Below are positions 7,985 to 19,105 of a stretch of 64,000 nucleotides of DNA, one piece after another. The stretch's first letter is position 1. Each line of letters begins with the position of its first letter. The notes under the pieces are model-generated. The model worked only from the letters and a program-made list of their open reading frames with translations. It searched no databases and was not told the origin of the DNA. The stretch is from assembly GCA_005879605.1 (NCBI GenBank), contig VBKE01000004.1:1-64000 (forward strand). Direction: 5' to 3'. The position numbers were made by a program, and so were the translations under genes. The stretch comes from Deltaproteobacteria bacterium (GTDB lineage: Bacteria; Desulfobacterota; Binatia; UBA9968).

Positions 7985-8662
7985 CTAGACGTCGATGACC
8001 CAATCGAAAATCAAAACGCCCAAAGTCAGAAATATCACATCAAATCCTATCAAAAGACGCAACCATGGGGCGGCATCGCCGATTGCTCCGGCGCGCAGGA
8101 CGCTTTCCATGCAACGTATCGTTGCCAAGATGACCGGAACCATCAGCGGAAAAAGAATCAGCGGGAGCAAGAGCTCCCGGGCCCGGGCTTTCAAAGTCAC
8201 AGCGGAAAGCAATGTCCCCAAAACGCAGAATCCGATGGTGCCTAACAACGCCATCAAGAAGAGCAGCGGGATCAGCTCCCATGATCGCAAGTTGAAGAGA
8301 ATCCAGAAGAGGGGAATGACGACGATTTCGACCAGAACCATCAAAGTAATATTGAAACAGACTTTGGCGAGAAAAAGCGCGCCCCGGTCCATGGGGGACA
8401 ACAAAAGGGCGTCAAGACAGTGATTGCTTCGTTCGGCTTCGAAGAGTTGGGCCAGACCCAGGGTTCCGGTGAAAAGAAATGCCAACCAGAGCAGCGCGGG
8501 CGCCATTTCGGCAACTCTCTCCGGGGTGAGGTCGAAGGAAAAGTGAAAAACGAAAAGGAGCAAGGTGCCAAAAAAGAACATCGTCAGCAGGCTCTCTCGG
8601 CGGCGCGTTTCCAAGAGGAGATCTTTCCGCAGCAGCAAAAAGGTTTGTTTCAAGATTCTCAT
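7985..8662 (-). CDS. ccmB: haem exporter permease CcmB
   Basis: The 225-residue protein starts [15 protein letters not shown] and has six hydrophobic segments. The family pattern includes [12 protein letters not shown] in the second cytoplasmic loop. CcmB is the permease half of the CcmAB ABC transporter, whose ATPase activity releases haem-loaded CcmE from CcmC. The start ATG overlaps the ccmA stop (ATGA, 8662-8659). A longer frame beginning at 8713 exists, but it would overlap ccmA by 55 bases and adds nothing conserved. Confidence 0.92.
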   Translation of the reverse strand: MRILKQTFLLLRKDLLLETRRRESLLTMFFFGTLLLFVFHFSFDLTPERVAEMAPALLWLAFLFTGTLGLAQLFEAERSNHCLDALLLSPMDRGALFLAKVCFNITLMVLVEIVVIPLFWILFNLRSWELIPLLFLMALLGTIGFCVLGTLLSAVTLKARARELLLPLILFPLMVPVILATIRCMESVLRAGAIGDAAPWLRLLIGFDVIFLTLGVLIFDWVIDV

Positions 8663-9366
8663 GACGGTCCGCGCGGTAAAAATTCGCTGAAGGCGCGATG
8701 GAAACTGTCCCACGGTTGCTGGCGCGGCTCGTCAAAAGTGAGTTTTCCCTGATGCAGTATGAGGGCGCGGTCGCAGAGTTGCATAACGCGTGAGATGTGA
8801 TGCGATGCGATCACGACGACGCTGCCCTTGCGGCACTGTGCTTGTAGAAAATTCTCCAGCAGATCGATGCCGCTTCCATCCAGAACGCCGTAGGGTTCAT
8901 CCAAGAGCAAAAGCCCGGGTTCGAGCAGTTGCCATTTGGCGATGGACAGCCGAAACTTCATGCCGCTGGAGAGCGCGGCGACATATGCTCCCGACCACCG
9001 CTGCAGTCCGACGGCATTCAACGTGCTTGCGATAGCGGAGCCCTCGATGTTCTTATCGTAGAGAGCGGTAAAGAAATCCAAGTTCTCACGCACCGTGAGA
9101 GTATCGTAAAGATGCTCGCCGGGAGCCAAAAATCCGATGGTGGACCGGAGCGTGGTGGATGTCCGGGAAAGGGCTGTGCCATTTATTTGGATCTCGCCGG
9201 ACGTTGGATAGATAAGGCCTGCTAGAAGTTTGAGAAGGGTCGTCTTGCCTGCGCCATTGGGTCCGAGCAACGCTACGCATTCACCCGCGGCTATATTCAA
9301 ATTGACATCCCTGAGCGCCCAAAAATATCCGTAGGCTTTAGACAGATGACGAGCCGCTAGTTGCAA
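8659..9366 (-). CDS. ccmA: haem exporter ATP-binding protein CcmA
   Basis: An ABC ATPase with Walker [10 protein letters not shown] (residues 35-43 from the chosen start), Walker B LLLLDEP and the H-loop IASHH. The signature is [13 protein letters not shown] rather than LSGGQ, as is common in CcmA proteins. I chose TTG 9366 as the start because AGGAAG lies six bases before it and the protein then begins [10 protein letters not shown]. The ATG at 9453 would add 29 unconserved residues and run into the promoter region of the divergent gene. It is the first gene of ccmABCDEFGH, which is complete. Confidence 0.92.
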   Translation of the reverse strand: MQLAARHLSKAYGYFWALRDVNLNIAAGECVALLGPNGAGKTTLLKLLAGLIYPTSGEIQINGTALSRTSTTLRSTIGFLAPGEHLYDTLTVRENLDFFTALYDKNIEGSAIASTLNAVGLQRWSGAYVAALSSGMKFRLSIAKWQLLEPGLLLLDEPYGVLDGSGIDLLENFLQAQCRKGSVVVIASHHISRVMQLCDRALILHQGKLTFDEPRQQPWDSFHRAFSEFLPRGPS

Positions 9367-9476
9367 TGTGTGCTTCCTAAGAACGCAAAGTCTTTTGAAG
9401 TGATGCCGAATATAGTTGTCGATGAATGCGGATTCAAGGCCGGCTGCGCGCAATTTGTTCGCCGTCGGTCATAAGG

Positions 9477-9506
9477 TTGACAATCTAGACACCGGTCCCC
9501 TATGTA
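9477..9506 (+). promoter_or_regulatory. sigma-70-like promoter for the membrane protein gene at 9545
   Basis: TTGACA (9477-9482), an 18-base spacer and TATGTA (9501-9506) lie just upstream of a strong ribosome binding site (AAGGAGGAATT) and the ATG at 9545. Confidence 0.5.
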
Positions 9507-9544
9507 TATTGCTCAACCATTCGACAATCGACCAAGGAGGAATT

Positions 9545-10234
9545 ATGAATCCCGTGGTTACTGTCACCGGATTTTGGGACGCGTTTGTAACAAAAATAGC
9601 GGTCTTCTTGCCAAATCTCTTGTTTTCAGTCGCCATCATTTTGGTCGGCTGGGTCCTATGCAACGTCATCAAGAGAATTGTCGTTCGCATTCTCAAGGTT
9701 TGTCAGTTCGATCTGCTCGCCGATCGTGTAGGGATCAAGCAGGTGCTTGAGCGCGGCGGCATCAAACAGACACCCTCAGACATACTTGGACTTCTGGTTT
9801 TTTGGTTTCTCTTCTTGATCGCCATTGTGACCACGTTGGAGACGCTTAACCTCAGCGGCGCTACGGATACGCTGCACACCATTTATTTATATATTCCAAA
9901 AATTGTCGCCGCCCTGGTCGTGCTGATTCTTGGACTCTATTTCGCGAATTTTCTCGAGACGGTTACCCGGACTTCCTGTGCCAATGCGGGATTGCAACAA
10001 GCGACCGCCATCGGTCGCGCGGCCTACGTGGGGACCGTCATTTTTGTGGTCGCGGGCATCTTTGAAATCTTGGACATCGCCTCTGAAATCGTCATATGGG
10101 CGTTCATTTTGGTCTTCGGCGCGGTTTGCCTGGCGCTCGCCTTGGCGTTTGGTTTGGGAGGGCGCGATGTGGCGGCGCGTTACCTGGAGAAGTGGTTGGA
10201 ACCAAAGAAGAATGATGAAATAACTCCTCCTTGA
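9545..10234 (+). CDS. MscS-related conserved transmembrane-helix protein
   Basis: A 229-residue integral membrane protein. It starts MNPVVTVTGFWDAFVTKIAV and has about five transmembrane helices, ending in GLGGRDVAARYLEKWL. The start follows AAGGAGG directly. The pattern (FLPNLLFSVAIILVGWVLCN and a second, related helix pair) is that of the conserved TM-helix repeat found beside or within mechanosensitive-channel proteins. The MscS beta-domain is missing, so a gated channel cannot be claimed. It stands alone, divergent from ccm and before the icd promoter. Confidence 0.75.
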   Translation: MNPVVTVTGFWDAFVTKIAVFLPNLLFSVAIILVGWVLCNVIKRIVVRILKVCQFDLLADRVGIKQVLERGGIKQTPSDILGLLVFWFLFLIAIVTTLETLNLSGATDTLHTIYLYIPKIVAALVVLILGLYFANFLETVTRTSCANAGLQQATAIGRAAYVGTVIFVVAGIFEILDIASEIVIWAFILVFGAVCLALALAFGLGGRDVAARYLEKWLEPKKNDEITPP

Positions 10235-10259
10235 CTCTCCCTGGTTAATCGGCTAAATT
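10231..10259 (+). promoter_or_regulatory. sigma-70-like promoter for icd
   Basis: TTGACT (10231-10236), a 17-base spacer and TAAATT (10254-10259). The -35 box overlaps the last codon and stop of the preceding gene. Transcription would start near 10266, upstream of the hairpin at 10288. Confidence 0.5.
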
Positions 10260-10287
10260 TCAACGAGTTCAAACAATTTTGTTGAAG

Positions 10288-10339
10288 AAATAGCCTAAGG
10301 GCAGAGAGAAATTTCTGACAGGCCCTTAGGCTATTTTTA
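10288..10339 (+). terminator. perfect 15-bp hairpin with T-run; terminator or attenuator in the icd leader
   Basis: AAATAGCCTAAGGGC (10288-10302) pairs perfectly with GCCCTTAGGCTATTT (10322-10336), and the second arm runs into TTTTTAC. This is an intrinsic terminator by form. It ends only 14 bases before the icd ATG, so no promoter fits between them. A smaller upstream pair, TTCAAC (10259-10264) and GTTGAA (10281-10286), could compete with it. Either it terminates the upstream gene with heavy readthrough, or it attenuates icd. Confidence 0.75.
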
Positions 10340-10353
10340 CACGTGAGGAGGCT

Positions 10354-11760
<1,407 letters not shown>

Positions 11761-11780
11761 TGAAGGAAAGGGGGATAACA

Positions 11781-12725
11781 GTGGCACGGAAGAAGATCGC
11801 CTTAATTGGAGCGGGTAATATCGGCGGCACCATGGCCCATCTATGTTTGCTTAAAGGTTTGGGAGACGTGGTCCTTTACGACGTAATTGACGGTCTGCCA
11901 CAGGGAAAGGCGTTGGATTTGTTGCAATCCGGGCCCATTGAGAATTTCGACGGCAAGTGCCTTGGAACGACCCAATATGAAGACATCGCTGGCGCCGATG
12001 TTTGCATCGTCACGGCCGGCATCGCGCGTAAACCCGGCATGAGCCGGGATGATCTGCTAGGAACCAACGCGAAAATCCTTGGCCAGGTAGGCGAGGGCAT
12101 TAAGAAGTACGCGCCCGATTCCTTGGTCATCGTGATCACCAACCCGTTAGACGCAATGGTCACTTTGATGAAGCGAGTCACCGGGTTTCCCAAGAATCGA
12201 GTTGTCGGTCAATCGGGGATCTTGGACTCCTCTCGCTATCGCACTTTTGTCGCGCAGGAGCTGAACGTTTCCGTGTCGAGCGTGGCGGCGCTTGTTCTCG
12301 GCGGGCACGGCGACGATATGGTGCCGGTGCGCAGCAGTTGTCTGATCTCCGGCGTGCCGGTAGAGAAATTGATTCCCGCAAAACGGCTCGATGAGATCGA
12401 AGCGCGGGTGCGAAATGCCGGCGGTGAGATCGTGGCGCTACTTAAGACCGGGTCCGCCTATTACTCGCCGGCGTCGGCTGCCGTGCGCATGGCTGAAGCT
12501 TACTTGTTCGACAAAAAAGAAATTCTTCCCTGCGCCGCCCTGCTGGAGGGTGAATATGGAGTCAACGGCTATTATTTCTGCGTTCCCGTGATGATCGGAG
12601 CCGGCGGCGTCGAGAAAATTATCGACATCCATCTTAGTGCCACCGACAAGAAAGCGTTCGATGAATCGCTCAATCATGTCAAAGACATAGTTCAGTCGAT
12701 GGACCGAATTTTGGGCGTTGCGTAA
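11781..12725 (+). CDS. mdh: malate dehydrogenase, LDH-like type
   Basis: About 314 residues. It has the NAD-binding IALIGAGNIGGTMAHL, the substrate Arg loop ARKPGMSRDDLL, ITNPLDAM and the catalytic His in LGGHGDDMVP. It oxidises malate to oxaloacetate with NAD in the TCA cycle. I chose GTG 11781 because AAAGGGGG lies six bases before it and the protein then begins MARKKIALIG. The ATG at 11760, overlapping the icd stop, would add seven unconserved residues. It is co-transcribed with icd. Confidence 0.94.
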   Translation: MARKKIALIGAGNIGGTMAHLCLLKGLGDVVLYDVIDGLPQGKALDLLQSGPIENFDGKCLGTTQYEDIAGADVCIVTAGIARKPGMSRDDLLGTNAKILGQVGEGIKKYAPDSLVIVITNPLDAMVTLMKRVTGFPKNRVVGQSGILDSSRYRTFVAQELNVSVSSVAALVLGGHGDDMVPVRSSCLISGVPVEKLIPAKRLDEIEARVRNAGGEIVALLKTGSAYYSPASAAVRMAEAYLFDKKEILPCAALLEGEYGVNGYYFCVPVMIGAGGVEKIIDIHLSATDKKAFDESLNHVKDIVQSMDRILGVA

Positions 12726-12748
12726 GCCATTTTCAGTTGCGGAAACCT

Positions 12749-12793
12749 TGAGACCCTGAGGCTAATGGTTTAGTCTCAGGGTCTCACTTTATT
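12749..12793 (+). terminator. 12-bp perfect hairpin between mdh and sucC
   Basis: TGAGACCCTGAG (12749-12760) pairs with CTCAGGGTCTCA (12775-12786), followed by CTTTATT. It ends about 20 bases before the sucC ATG. It may lower transcription of sucCD relative to icd-mdh, or protect the upstream mRNA end. I see no clear promoter between it and sucC. Confidence 0.55.
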
Positions 12794-12807
12794 ATGGCTA
12801 AGACAGC

Positions 12808-13974
12808 ATGAACATTCACGAATACCAGGCCAAGGAGCTGCTCAAGCGCTACGGCGTTCCCGTGCCACTGGGAAAGGTTGTGTCCACGCCGCAAGAGGCG
12901 CGAGGCGCCGCCGTTGAACTTGGCGGCCGTTGCGTCGTGAAGGCGCAGATTCATGCGGGCGGGCGCGGGAAGGCGGGCGGAGTCAAGCTCGCCCGTGATC
13001 CTGCGGATGCCGAGAAAAAAGCCGCGGAAATTTTGGGCAAGAACCTGGTGACGCACCAGACCGGACCCGAGGGGCGCCAGGTCAGAAAAGTCTTGATCGA
13101 ACAGGGCTTGAACATCGACCGCGAGCTTTACTTAGGCATGGTTCTGGACCGCGCCCAATCGCGGATAGCGGTGATCTGCTCTGCCGAGGGCGGCGTGGAA
13201 ATCGAAGAGGTCGCCGCCAAAAACCCCGAGAAAATTCTCAAGGAACTGATCGATCCCGCCGTGGGCCTGTTGCCGTTTCAGTGCCGTAAGCTCGCCTTTG
13301 CCCTGGGCATGCCCGCCGAGTCGGTCGGCAAGCTTACCGCGATGATGCAGGCGTTATACCGCGCCTTCGACGAATGTGACTGCTCGCTTGCCGAGATCAA
13401 TCCGCTCGTCCTGACCAAAGAAGGTCAGGTGATCGCGCTCGACGCCAAGATGAATTTCGACAGCAACGCTTTTTTCCGGCAGAAGGAGATTTTGGCCCTG
13501 CGCGATCTTCATGAGGAGGACCCGCGCGAGATCGAGGCGAGCAAATATGATCTCTCGTATATATCGCTCGATGGCAACATTGCGTGCATGGTCAACGGCG
13601 CCGGGCTGGCGATGGCGACCATGGACATCATTAAACTTTGCGGCGGAGAGCCGGCCAACTTTCTAGATGTCGGCGGCGGGGCGAACCAGGAAAAAGTCGC
13701 GCAGGCTTTCAAGATCCTGCTCGCCGACGCCCGCGTCCGGGGAGTTCTGATCAACATCTTTGGCGGCATCATGCGCTGCGATGTTCTGGCCCAAGGTGTC
13801 GTAGACGCAGCCCGCGAGTTGAAAGTCAACGTTCCGTTAGTCGTCAGAATGCAGGGAACCAACGTCGATATCGGGAAAAAGATTCTTGCGGATTCCGGTT
13901 TGCCGATCATTTCTGCGGAGACGATGGCGGAAGCGGCGGAAAAAATCGTCGGAGCAATAAAATCAAAAATGTAA
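12808..13974 (+). CDS. sucC: succinyl-CoA synthetase beta subunit
   Basis: The 388-residue ATP-grasp protein begins [20 protein letters not shown]. It has the nucleotide region [18 protein letters not shown] and the conserved GGGANQEKV and [10 protein letters not shown] segments. With SucD it couples succinyl-CoA breakdown to ATP or GTP formation in the TCA cycle. Length equals the usual 385-390. sucD starts one base after its stop. Confidence 0.96.
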   Translation: MNIHEYQAKELLKRYGVPVPLGKVVSTPQEARGAAVELGGRCVVKAQIHAGGRGKAGGVKLARDPADAEKKAAEILGKNLVTHQTGPEGRQVRKVLIEQGLNIDRELYLGMVLDRAQSRIAVICSAEGGVEIEEVAAKNPEKILKELIDPAVGLLPFQCRKLAFALGMPAESVGKLTAMMQALYRAFDECDCSLAEINPLVLTKEGQVIALDAKMNFDSNAFFRQKEILALRDLHEEDPREIEASKYDLSYISLDGNIACMVNGAGLAMATMDIIKLCGGEPANFLDVGGGANQEKVAQAFKILLADARVRGVLINIFGGIMRCDVLAQGVVDAARELKVNVPLVVRMQGTNVDIGKKILADSGLPIISAETMAEAAEKIVGAIKSKM

Positions 13975-13975
13975 T

Positions 13976-14851
13976 ATGGCGGTTCTAGTTAACCAAGAAA
14001 CTCGCGTTTTGACCCAGGGTATCACCGGCGCCACGGGCCAATTCCACACGCGGGCATGCAAAGAATACGGCACGCAAATGGTCGCCGGCGTAACACCCGG
14101 GAAAGGCGGCAGCTCGTTTGACGCCATTCCGATCTTCGACACGGTTGGGCGCGCGGTTGCCGAAACCGGCGCGAACGCCACGGTCATTTACGTGCCGCCG
14201 CCGTTTGCTGCGGATGCGATCATGGAAGCGGCGGATGCGGGTCTCCCGCTGATCATCTGCATCACGGAGGGAATCCCGGTTCGGGACATGGTTCGCGTGA
14301 AGGAGTATCTCGCGGCAAAGAGTTCCCGGCTGCTCGGACCTAACTGTCCGGGCGTGATCACTCCCGGAGAGTGCAAGATCGGCATTATGCCGGGGCACAT
14401 CCACCGTCCGGGAAGCATCGGCGTTGTTTCCCGCAGCGGAACCTTGACCTACGAGGCGGTGGACCAGTTGACCCGTCTCGGGTTGGGGCAGTCCAGTTGC
14501 GTGGGAATCGGCGGCGATCCGGTGCACGGGTTGGAGTTTGTTGATGTGCTGGAGCTGTTCAACCGTGATGCGGCGACTGAAGCTGTGGTGATGATCGGCG
14601 AAATCGGCGGCAGCGCTGAAGAGGAAGCGGCAGCCTGGATCAAGGCAAATATGAAAAAACCCGTCGTCGGATTTATCGCCGGCCAGACCGCTCCGCCCGG
14701 CAAAAGAATGGGACATGCCGGGGCGATCATATCCGGAGGGAAAGGAACCGCACGCGAAAAGATTGAGGCAATGAAACAGGCCGGAATTCGAATGGCGACC
14801 TCGCCAGCGTTGATCGGCCGCACGTTGCAGGAGGCTCTGGGAAAGTCATGA
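13976..14851 (+). CDS. sucD: succinyl-CoA synthetase alpha subunit
   Basis: The 291-residue protein has the CoA-binding Rossmann start ([17 protein letters not shown]), [20 protein letters not shown] and the phospho-histidine region [17 protein letters not shown]. It is the CoA-binding, phosphorylated subunit of succinyl-CoA synthetase. It sits tightly after sucC and overlaps ndk by 4 bases (ATGA). Confidence 0.96.
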   Translation: MAVLVNQETRVLTQGITGATGQFHTRACKEYGTQMVAGVTPGKGGSSFDAIPIFDTVGRAVAETGANATVIYVPPPFAADAIMEAADAGLPLIICITEGIPVRDMVRVKEYLAAKSSRLLGPNCPGVITPGECKIGIMPGHIHRPGSIGVVSRSGTLTYEAVDQLTRLGLGQSSCVGIGGDPVHGLEFVDVLELFNRDAATEAVVMIGEIGGSAEEEAAAWIKANMKKPVVGFIAGQTAPPGKRMGHAGAIISGGKGTAREKIEAMKQAGIRMATSPALIGRTLQEALGKS

Positions 14852-15273
14852 GTGTCGAGAGAACCTTGTCCATTATTAAACCCGACGCGGTTTCACGCGG
14901 CCTTATCGGAGAAATTCTCAAACGCTTTGAATCCGCCGGGCTGAAGATTGCGGCAGGCAAACTGCTGCGGCTCACGCGGGAGCGGGCCCAATCGTTCTAC
15001 GCGGTGCACAAAGAAAGACCTTTCTATGCAAGCTTGTGCGCTTACATGTCCTCCGGCCCCATTTTTGTTTCGGTGTTGGAGGGGCAGGGGGCGATCATGA
15101 GAAACCGGGAAATTATGGGAGCCACGGACCCTGCCAAGGCGGCGCCCGGTACGATTCGTCGCGATTGCGGCAAAGACGTTGAACAGAACGCCGTGCATGG
15201 ATCCGATGGCCCGGAAACCGCGGCCACCGAAATCGCCTTCTTCTTTCGGCCGGACGAGATTTTTCGGTATTGA
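14848..15273 (+). CDS. ndk: nucleoside diphosphate kinase
   Basis: The 141-residue protein starts [18 protein letters not shown] and has the active-site His in [12 protein letters not shown]. It moves the gamma phosphate of ATP to other nucleoside diphosphates. The segment before the active site reads [12 protein letters not shown], slightly different from the usual RADFG pattern, but no catalytic residue is lost. It overlaps the sucD stop as ATGA. Confidence 0.94.
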   Translation: MSVERTLSIIKPDAVSRGLIGEILKRFESAGLKIAAGKLLRLTRERAQSFYAVHKERPFYASLCAYMSSGPIFVSVLEGQGAIMRNREIMGATDPAKAAPGTIRRDCGKDVEQNAVHGSDGPETAATEIAFFFRPDEIFRY

Positions 15274-15304
15274 TTGCACACTAGGGTATTTTACCGCGGG
15301 ACGA

Positions 15305-16378
15305 ATGATGAAGCCCAATATCAAAGATCTGAGTTTGCAGGAATGCGAGGCCCGGCTCGTTGGGCTTCAGCAGCCCGCCTACCGCGCCAGACAGATCTGG
15401 CAATGGTTGTTTCACAAGCGTGCCACGGCCTTCGCCGAGATGACTAATTTGTCCGCTTCGTTGCGCGGGCAGCTGGATGAAGAGTTCTCAATCAGCCGTC
15501 CCCAAATCGTGCGCAAGGAGGAATCGCTCGACGGGACGGAAAAATTTCTGTTCGGCCTTGCCGACGGCGAAAGTATCGAAAGCGTGCTAATTCCGGAAAC
15601 AAAACGGCTTACCTTGTGTGTCTCGACCCAAGCGGGCTGTGGATTTGGCTGCGCGTTTTGTGCGACGGCGCTGTTGGGTCTGAAGAGAAACCTCAGCGCC
15701 AGCGAGATTCTCGACCAGATCCTGGAGGCGAGTCGAACGTTAGCGGGTGAGCGGCGGATCACGCACATTGTGCTGATGGGGATGGGGGAGCCACTGGCGA
15801 ATTACACGCAGACTTTGCGGGCGCTGGAAATTATGACCGATACCAGCTGGGGCATGGGCATCTCACCGAGGAGAATCACGCTCTCCACCGTCGGCCTGGT
15901 GCCGCAAATCCAAAGACTGATGGAGGAGACGCGGGTCAATCTGGCCATTTCGCTTCACGCCGCCAATGACGAGCTTCGCGGCAAGCTCATGCCGGTCAAC
16001 CGCAAATACTCTCTACGAGAGCTTATGGATGCTTGCCGCGCGCTGCCCATCCCGCGGCGCAAGCGCGTCACTTTCGAATACGTATTGCTACGCGGCGTCA
16101 ATGACTCGGTCGAGGATGCGCGGCAGTTGTGCCAACTGCTTCAAGGCATCCGCTGTAAAGTCAACTTGATTCCTTTTAACCCCCATCCCGGGAGCCGCTT
16201 TCAAAGACCCACCGACTTGGAAGTCGAACGCTTCCAGCAGGTCTTGCATCAACAAAACATCCAGACCAATATCCGCCGGCCAAGGGGAGACGATATCCAG
16301 GCGGCGTGTGGGCAACTACAGGGCGAAGAGTTTCGGAACCCCCAGGTTCAGTCTTTGTTTACAGCCGAGGCGCGTTAG
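15305..16378 (+). CDS. rlmN: 23S rRNA (adenine-2503) / tRNA methyltransferase RlmN
   Basis: A radical SAM enzyme of about 357 residues. The cluster motif is CGFGCAFC, the SAM motif MGMGEPLANY follows, and the conserved C-terminal Cys lies in QAACGQL. It methylates C2 of A2503 in 23S rRNA and A37 in some tRNAs. I chose ATG 15305 (MMKPNIKDLSLQEC), which matches the family N-terminus. The frame extends back to 15179 only inside ndk. Confidence 0.93.
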   Translation: MMKPNIKDLSLQECEARLVGLQQPAYRARQIWQWLFHKRATAFAEMTNLSASLRGQLDEEFSISRPQIVRKEESLDGTEKFLFGLADGESIESVLIPETKRLTLCVSTQAGCGFGCAFCATALLGLKRNLSASEILDQILEASRTLAGERRITHIVLMGMGEPLANYTQTLRALEIMTDTSWGMGISPRRITLSTVGLVPQIQRLMEETRVNLAISLHAANDELRGKLMPVNRKYSLRELMDACRALPIPRRKRVTFEYVLLRGVNDSVEDARQLCQLLQGIRCKVNLIPFNPHPGSRFQRPTDLEVERFQQVLHQQNIQTNIRRPRGDDIQAACGQLQGEEFRNPQVQSLFTAEAR

Positions 16379-16384
16379 CGGAAG

Positions 16385-17245
16385 ATGGCTCGATCAATCA
16401 TCGGCGTCATCGGCGGAAGCGGTCTGTACCAGATGGCGGGGCTGGAAAATGTCCGCGAGGTAGAGGTCAAGACCCCTTTCGGCAAGCCTTCGGATAAATT
16501 CGTCAGAGGCGTCTTGGATGGAGTGGGATTCCTCTTTTTGCCCCGCCACGGCAAAGGCCATCGTTGGTTGCCCACCGAAGTGAATTCCCGCGCCAACATC
16601 TTTGCTATGAAAAAACTCGGCGTCGAGCGGATCATCTCGGTGAGCGCGGTGGGCAGCCTGCGCGAAGAGATTGCGCCCGGCCACGTCGTCGTGCCCGATC
16701 AATTTATCGACCGGACCACGCAGCGTCCCAGCACGTTCTTCGGCAAAGGCATCGTGGGGCATGTGAGCTTGGCTGATCCTTTCTGCAAGGATCTCGCGGC
16801 GAAGCTTGCCAATGCCGCGACTCAAGAGGGTGCCAAAGTCCATGCTCGGGGCACTTATCTATGCATGGAAGGGCCGCAGTTCTCGACGCGGGCGGAATCT
16901 CACCTCTACCGTGGTTGGGGGGCCGCCGTGATCGGCATGACGAATATCCAGGAGGCCAAATTGGCCCGCGAAGCGGAGATTTGCTTCGCTACCTTAGCGT
17001 TGGCGACGGATTACGACTGCTGGAACGAAGCGGTCGGAAACGTCGAGATCGAGCAGGTCTTGAAAGTCTTGCAGCAAAACGTCGAGCTGGCGCAGAGGAC
17101 GATCCGCCGTGTGGTGACGGCGCTGTCGGATGCTCGATCCTGCGGCTGTGAGTCGTCGCTCAAGGATGCTATCATCACGGAGCGGACGCGCATTCCCAAG
17201 AACGTTCGTGCTAATCTGAAACCCATTATCGGTAAGTATCTATGA
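16385..17245 (+). CDS. mtnP: S-methyl-5'-thioadenosine phosphorylase
   Basis: The 286-residue protein begins MARSIIGVIGGSGLYQMAGL and has PRHGKGHRWLPTEVNSRAN, the phosphate and base loops YLCMEGPQFSTRAES and GMTNIQEAKLAREAE. It splits methylthioadenosine with phosphate in methionine salvage. A purine nucleoside phosphorylase role is possible, because the two families are close. It overlaps the next gene, a PfkB kinase, by 4 bases. Confidence 0.88.
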   Translation: MARSIIGVIGGSGLYQMAGLENVREVEVKTPFGKPSDKFVRGVLDGVGFLFLPRHGKGHRWLPTEVNSRANIFAMKKLGVERIISVSAVGSLREEIAPGHVVVPDQFIDRTTQRPSTFFGKGIVGHVSLADPFCKDLAAKLANAATQEGAKVHARGTYLCMEGPQFSTRAESHLYRGWGAAVIGMTNIQEAKLAREAEICFATLALATDYDCWNEAVGNVEIEQVLKVLQQNVELAQRTIRRVVTALSDARSCGCESSLKDAIITERTRIPKNVRANLKPIIGKYL

Positions 17246-18147
17246 GCGTTTTGGTCGTCGGCACGGTGGCATTCGATTCCATCGAAACTCCCTTCGGCTC
17301 CGCAGAGCGGATCCTGGGCGGTTCGGCTTCCTACTTCGCGCTGGCGGCGAGTTTTTTTACTCCGGTTCGTATCGTCGGGGTCATCGGTCAGGATTTTCCC
17401 GAGGAGCACCTCGATCTTTTTTCCCAGCGCGGGATCGATCTCGAAGGAATCAAACGCGAACGGGGCGATACTTTTCACTGGCGCGGGCGATATCACGAGG
17501 ACATCAACGTGCGCGACACCTTGGAGTTGCACCTGAACGTCCTTTCTGGTTTTGTGCCGCAACTGCCGGATCGCTACCGCGATGCGGAGTACGTTTTTTT
17601 AGGAAATATCGACCCGGTCATGCAAATGGAGGTGTTGAATCAGATTCGGCGCATGCGGCTGGTGGTTTGCGACACCATGGATCACTGGATTCGCGAAAGT
17701 TCGACGGAGCTCAGTAAGGTGCTTCAGCGGATCGAGATGCTGGTGATCAACGATTCGGAGGCGCGCCTGCTCAGTGGGTACAACAATATCGTTCGCGCCG
17801 CGAGAGCGATTCTCAAGATGGGGCCCAAGGTCGTGCTCATCAAGCGCGGCGAGTACGGCGTGCTGCAATTCTCAGACTCTTCCGTCTTCGCCACGCCCGC
17901 CTATCCGTTGGAAGAAGTCTTTGATCCCACGGGCGCCGGCGATTCCTTCGCCGGGGGATTTTTGGGCCAACTGGCTCGCTCCGGAGACCAGAGCCAACGT
18001 GGAATACGCCGCGCCATCGTGTATGGCTGCGTGGTCGCGTCGTTTACCGTGGAAGACTTCGGCGTGAAACGATTGACCACGGCATCGTTGCCGGAGATCG
18101 AGGAACGCTACCAGCGCTTTGTCCAGTTGACGGATTTTCACACCTGA
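17242..18147 (+). CDS. PfkB-family carbohydrate/nucleoside kinase
   Basis: The 301-residue protein has an N-terminal GGSASYFALAA substrate motif and the C-terminal DPTGAGDSFAGGF motif with the catalytic Asp and anion hole. It is a ribokinase-fold kinase that phosphorylates a sugar or nucleoside. The 4-base overlap with mtnP suggests linked function: mtnP releases methylthioribose-1-phosphate and adenine, so salvage of a nucleoside or ribose product is a reasonable guess. The substrate cannot be read from the sequence. Confidence 0.82.
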   Translation: MSVLVVGTVAFDSIETPFGSAERILGGSASYFALAASFFTPVRIVGVIGQDFPEEHLDLFSQRGIDLEGIKRERGDTFHWRGRYHEDINVRDTLELHLNVLSGFVPQLPDRYRDAEYVFLGNIDPVMQMEVLNQIRRMRLVVCDTMDHWIRESSTELSKVLQRIEMLVINDSEARLLSGYNNIVRAARAILKMGPKVVLIKRGEYGVLQFSDSSVFATPAYPLEEVFDPTGAGDSFAGGFLGQLARSGDQSQRGIRRAIVYGCVVASFTVEDFGVKRLTTASLPEIEERYQRFVQLTDFHT

Positions 18148-18151
18148 GCCG

Positions 18152-19105
18152 ATGGAGCTTTCCGTAGTCATCCCGGTATACAACGAGGAAGAAAACGTCG
18201 AACCGTTGATCTGCGAAATCAACGGCGTGCTGCAGCCCCTGCGAAAGAATTACGAAATGGTCGTCGTTGACGATGGCAGCCAAGACGGGACTTTTTTCCA
18301 GTTGTCTCGGCTTCACGCTCAGCACACCTGGCTTAAAGTTGTGCGTTTGAAACGAAATTTCGGCCAAACCGCGGCGATCGCCGCCGGACTGGCCTATGCT
18401 GAAGGCGATATCGTTGCTATGATGGACGGAGATGCGCAAAACGATCCTCGGGACATCCCTGCCCTGCTGGCGAAACTGGACGAGGGCAACGACTTGGTGG
18501 CGGGCTGGCGCTTTAATCGCCAAGACCCGTTCCTGAGCCGCCGTTTGCCTTCGGTGATCGCCAATCGGTTGATCTCCTGGACGACACAAGTGAAGCTGCA
18601 TGATTACGGCTGCACGTTAAAGGTGATGCGGAAGGACGTCGCGAAGAATCTAAAGCTCTACGGCGAAATGCACCGCTTTATTCCCGCGATTGCCTACGAG
18701 CGCGGCGCCCGGGTTGCCGAGCTCAAGGTCAATCATCGGGCGCGCCTGCGCGGTAAGTCGAAATACGGTATGATGCGAACCTTGCGGGTGATATTGGATC
18801 TTTTGACGGTGAAATTCTTGATCAGCTATTCCACGCGGCCATCGCACATTTTCGGCCCGATTGGCATTGTCAGCGGCGGCGTGGGATTCTTGTTCGCCGC
18901 CTATCTCAGCTTCGAAAAGCTGGTCTACGGCACGGCCATTGGAGGTCGACCGTTGCTCTTGCTGGCGGTGCTGCTTATCTTCAGCGGTTTTCAATTCATC
19001 ACCATGGGGCTTTTGGGGGAAATGCTGGCCCGAACCTATCACGAATCCCAAGACCGGCCGGTTTTTGTGGTCGGCGAAATTTTGGACGGGGGTGAACGCG
19101 CATGA
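18152..19105 (+). CDS. polyprenyl-phosphate glycosyltransferase, GT2 family
   Basis: The 317-residue protein starts MELSVVIPVYNEEENVEPL and has the GT-A nucleotide and metal motifs VVVDDGSQDGT and MMDGDAQNDP. Two transmembrane helices near the C-terminus (about residues 230-250 and 262-283) complete it. The build matches GtrB/ArnC/DPM1-like enzymes that move a sugar from a nucleotide to undecaprenyl phosphate on the inner face of the membrane. It overlaps ugd by 4 bases, so the donor is probably a UDP-glucuronate-derived sugar made by the next three genes. Confidence 0.87.
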   Translation: MELSVVIPVYNEEENVEPLICEINGVLQPLRKNYEMVVVDDGSQDGTFFQLSRLHAQHTWLKVVRLKRNFGQTAAIAAGLAYAEGDIVAMMDGDAQNDPRDIPALLAKLDEGNDLVAGWRFNRQDPFLSRRLPSVIANRLISWTTQVKLHDYGCTLKVMRKDVAKNLKLYGEMHRFIPAIAYERGARVAELKVNHRARLRGKSKYGMMRTLRVILDLLTVKFLISYSTRPSHIFGPIGIVSGGVGFLFAAYLSFEKLVYGTAIGGRPLLLLAVLLIFSGFQFITMGLLGEMLARTYHESQDRPVFVVGEILDGGERA

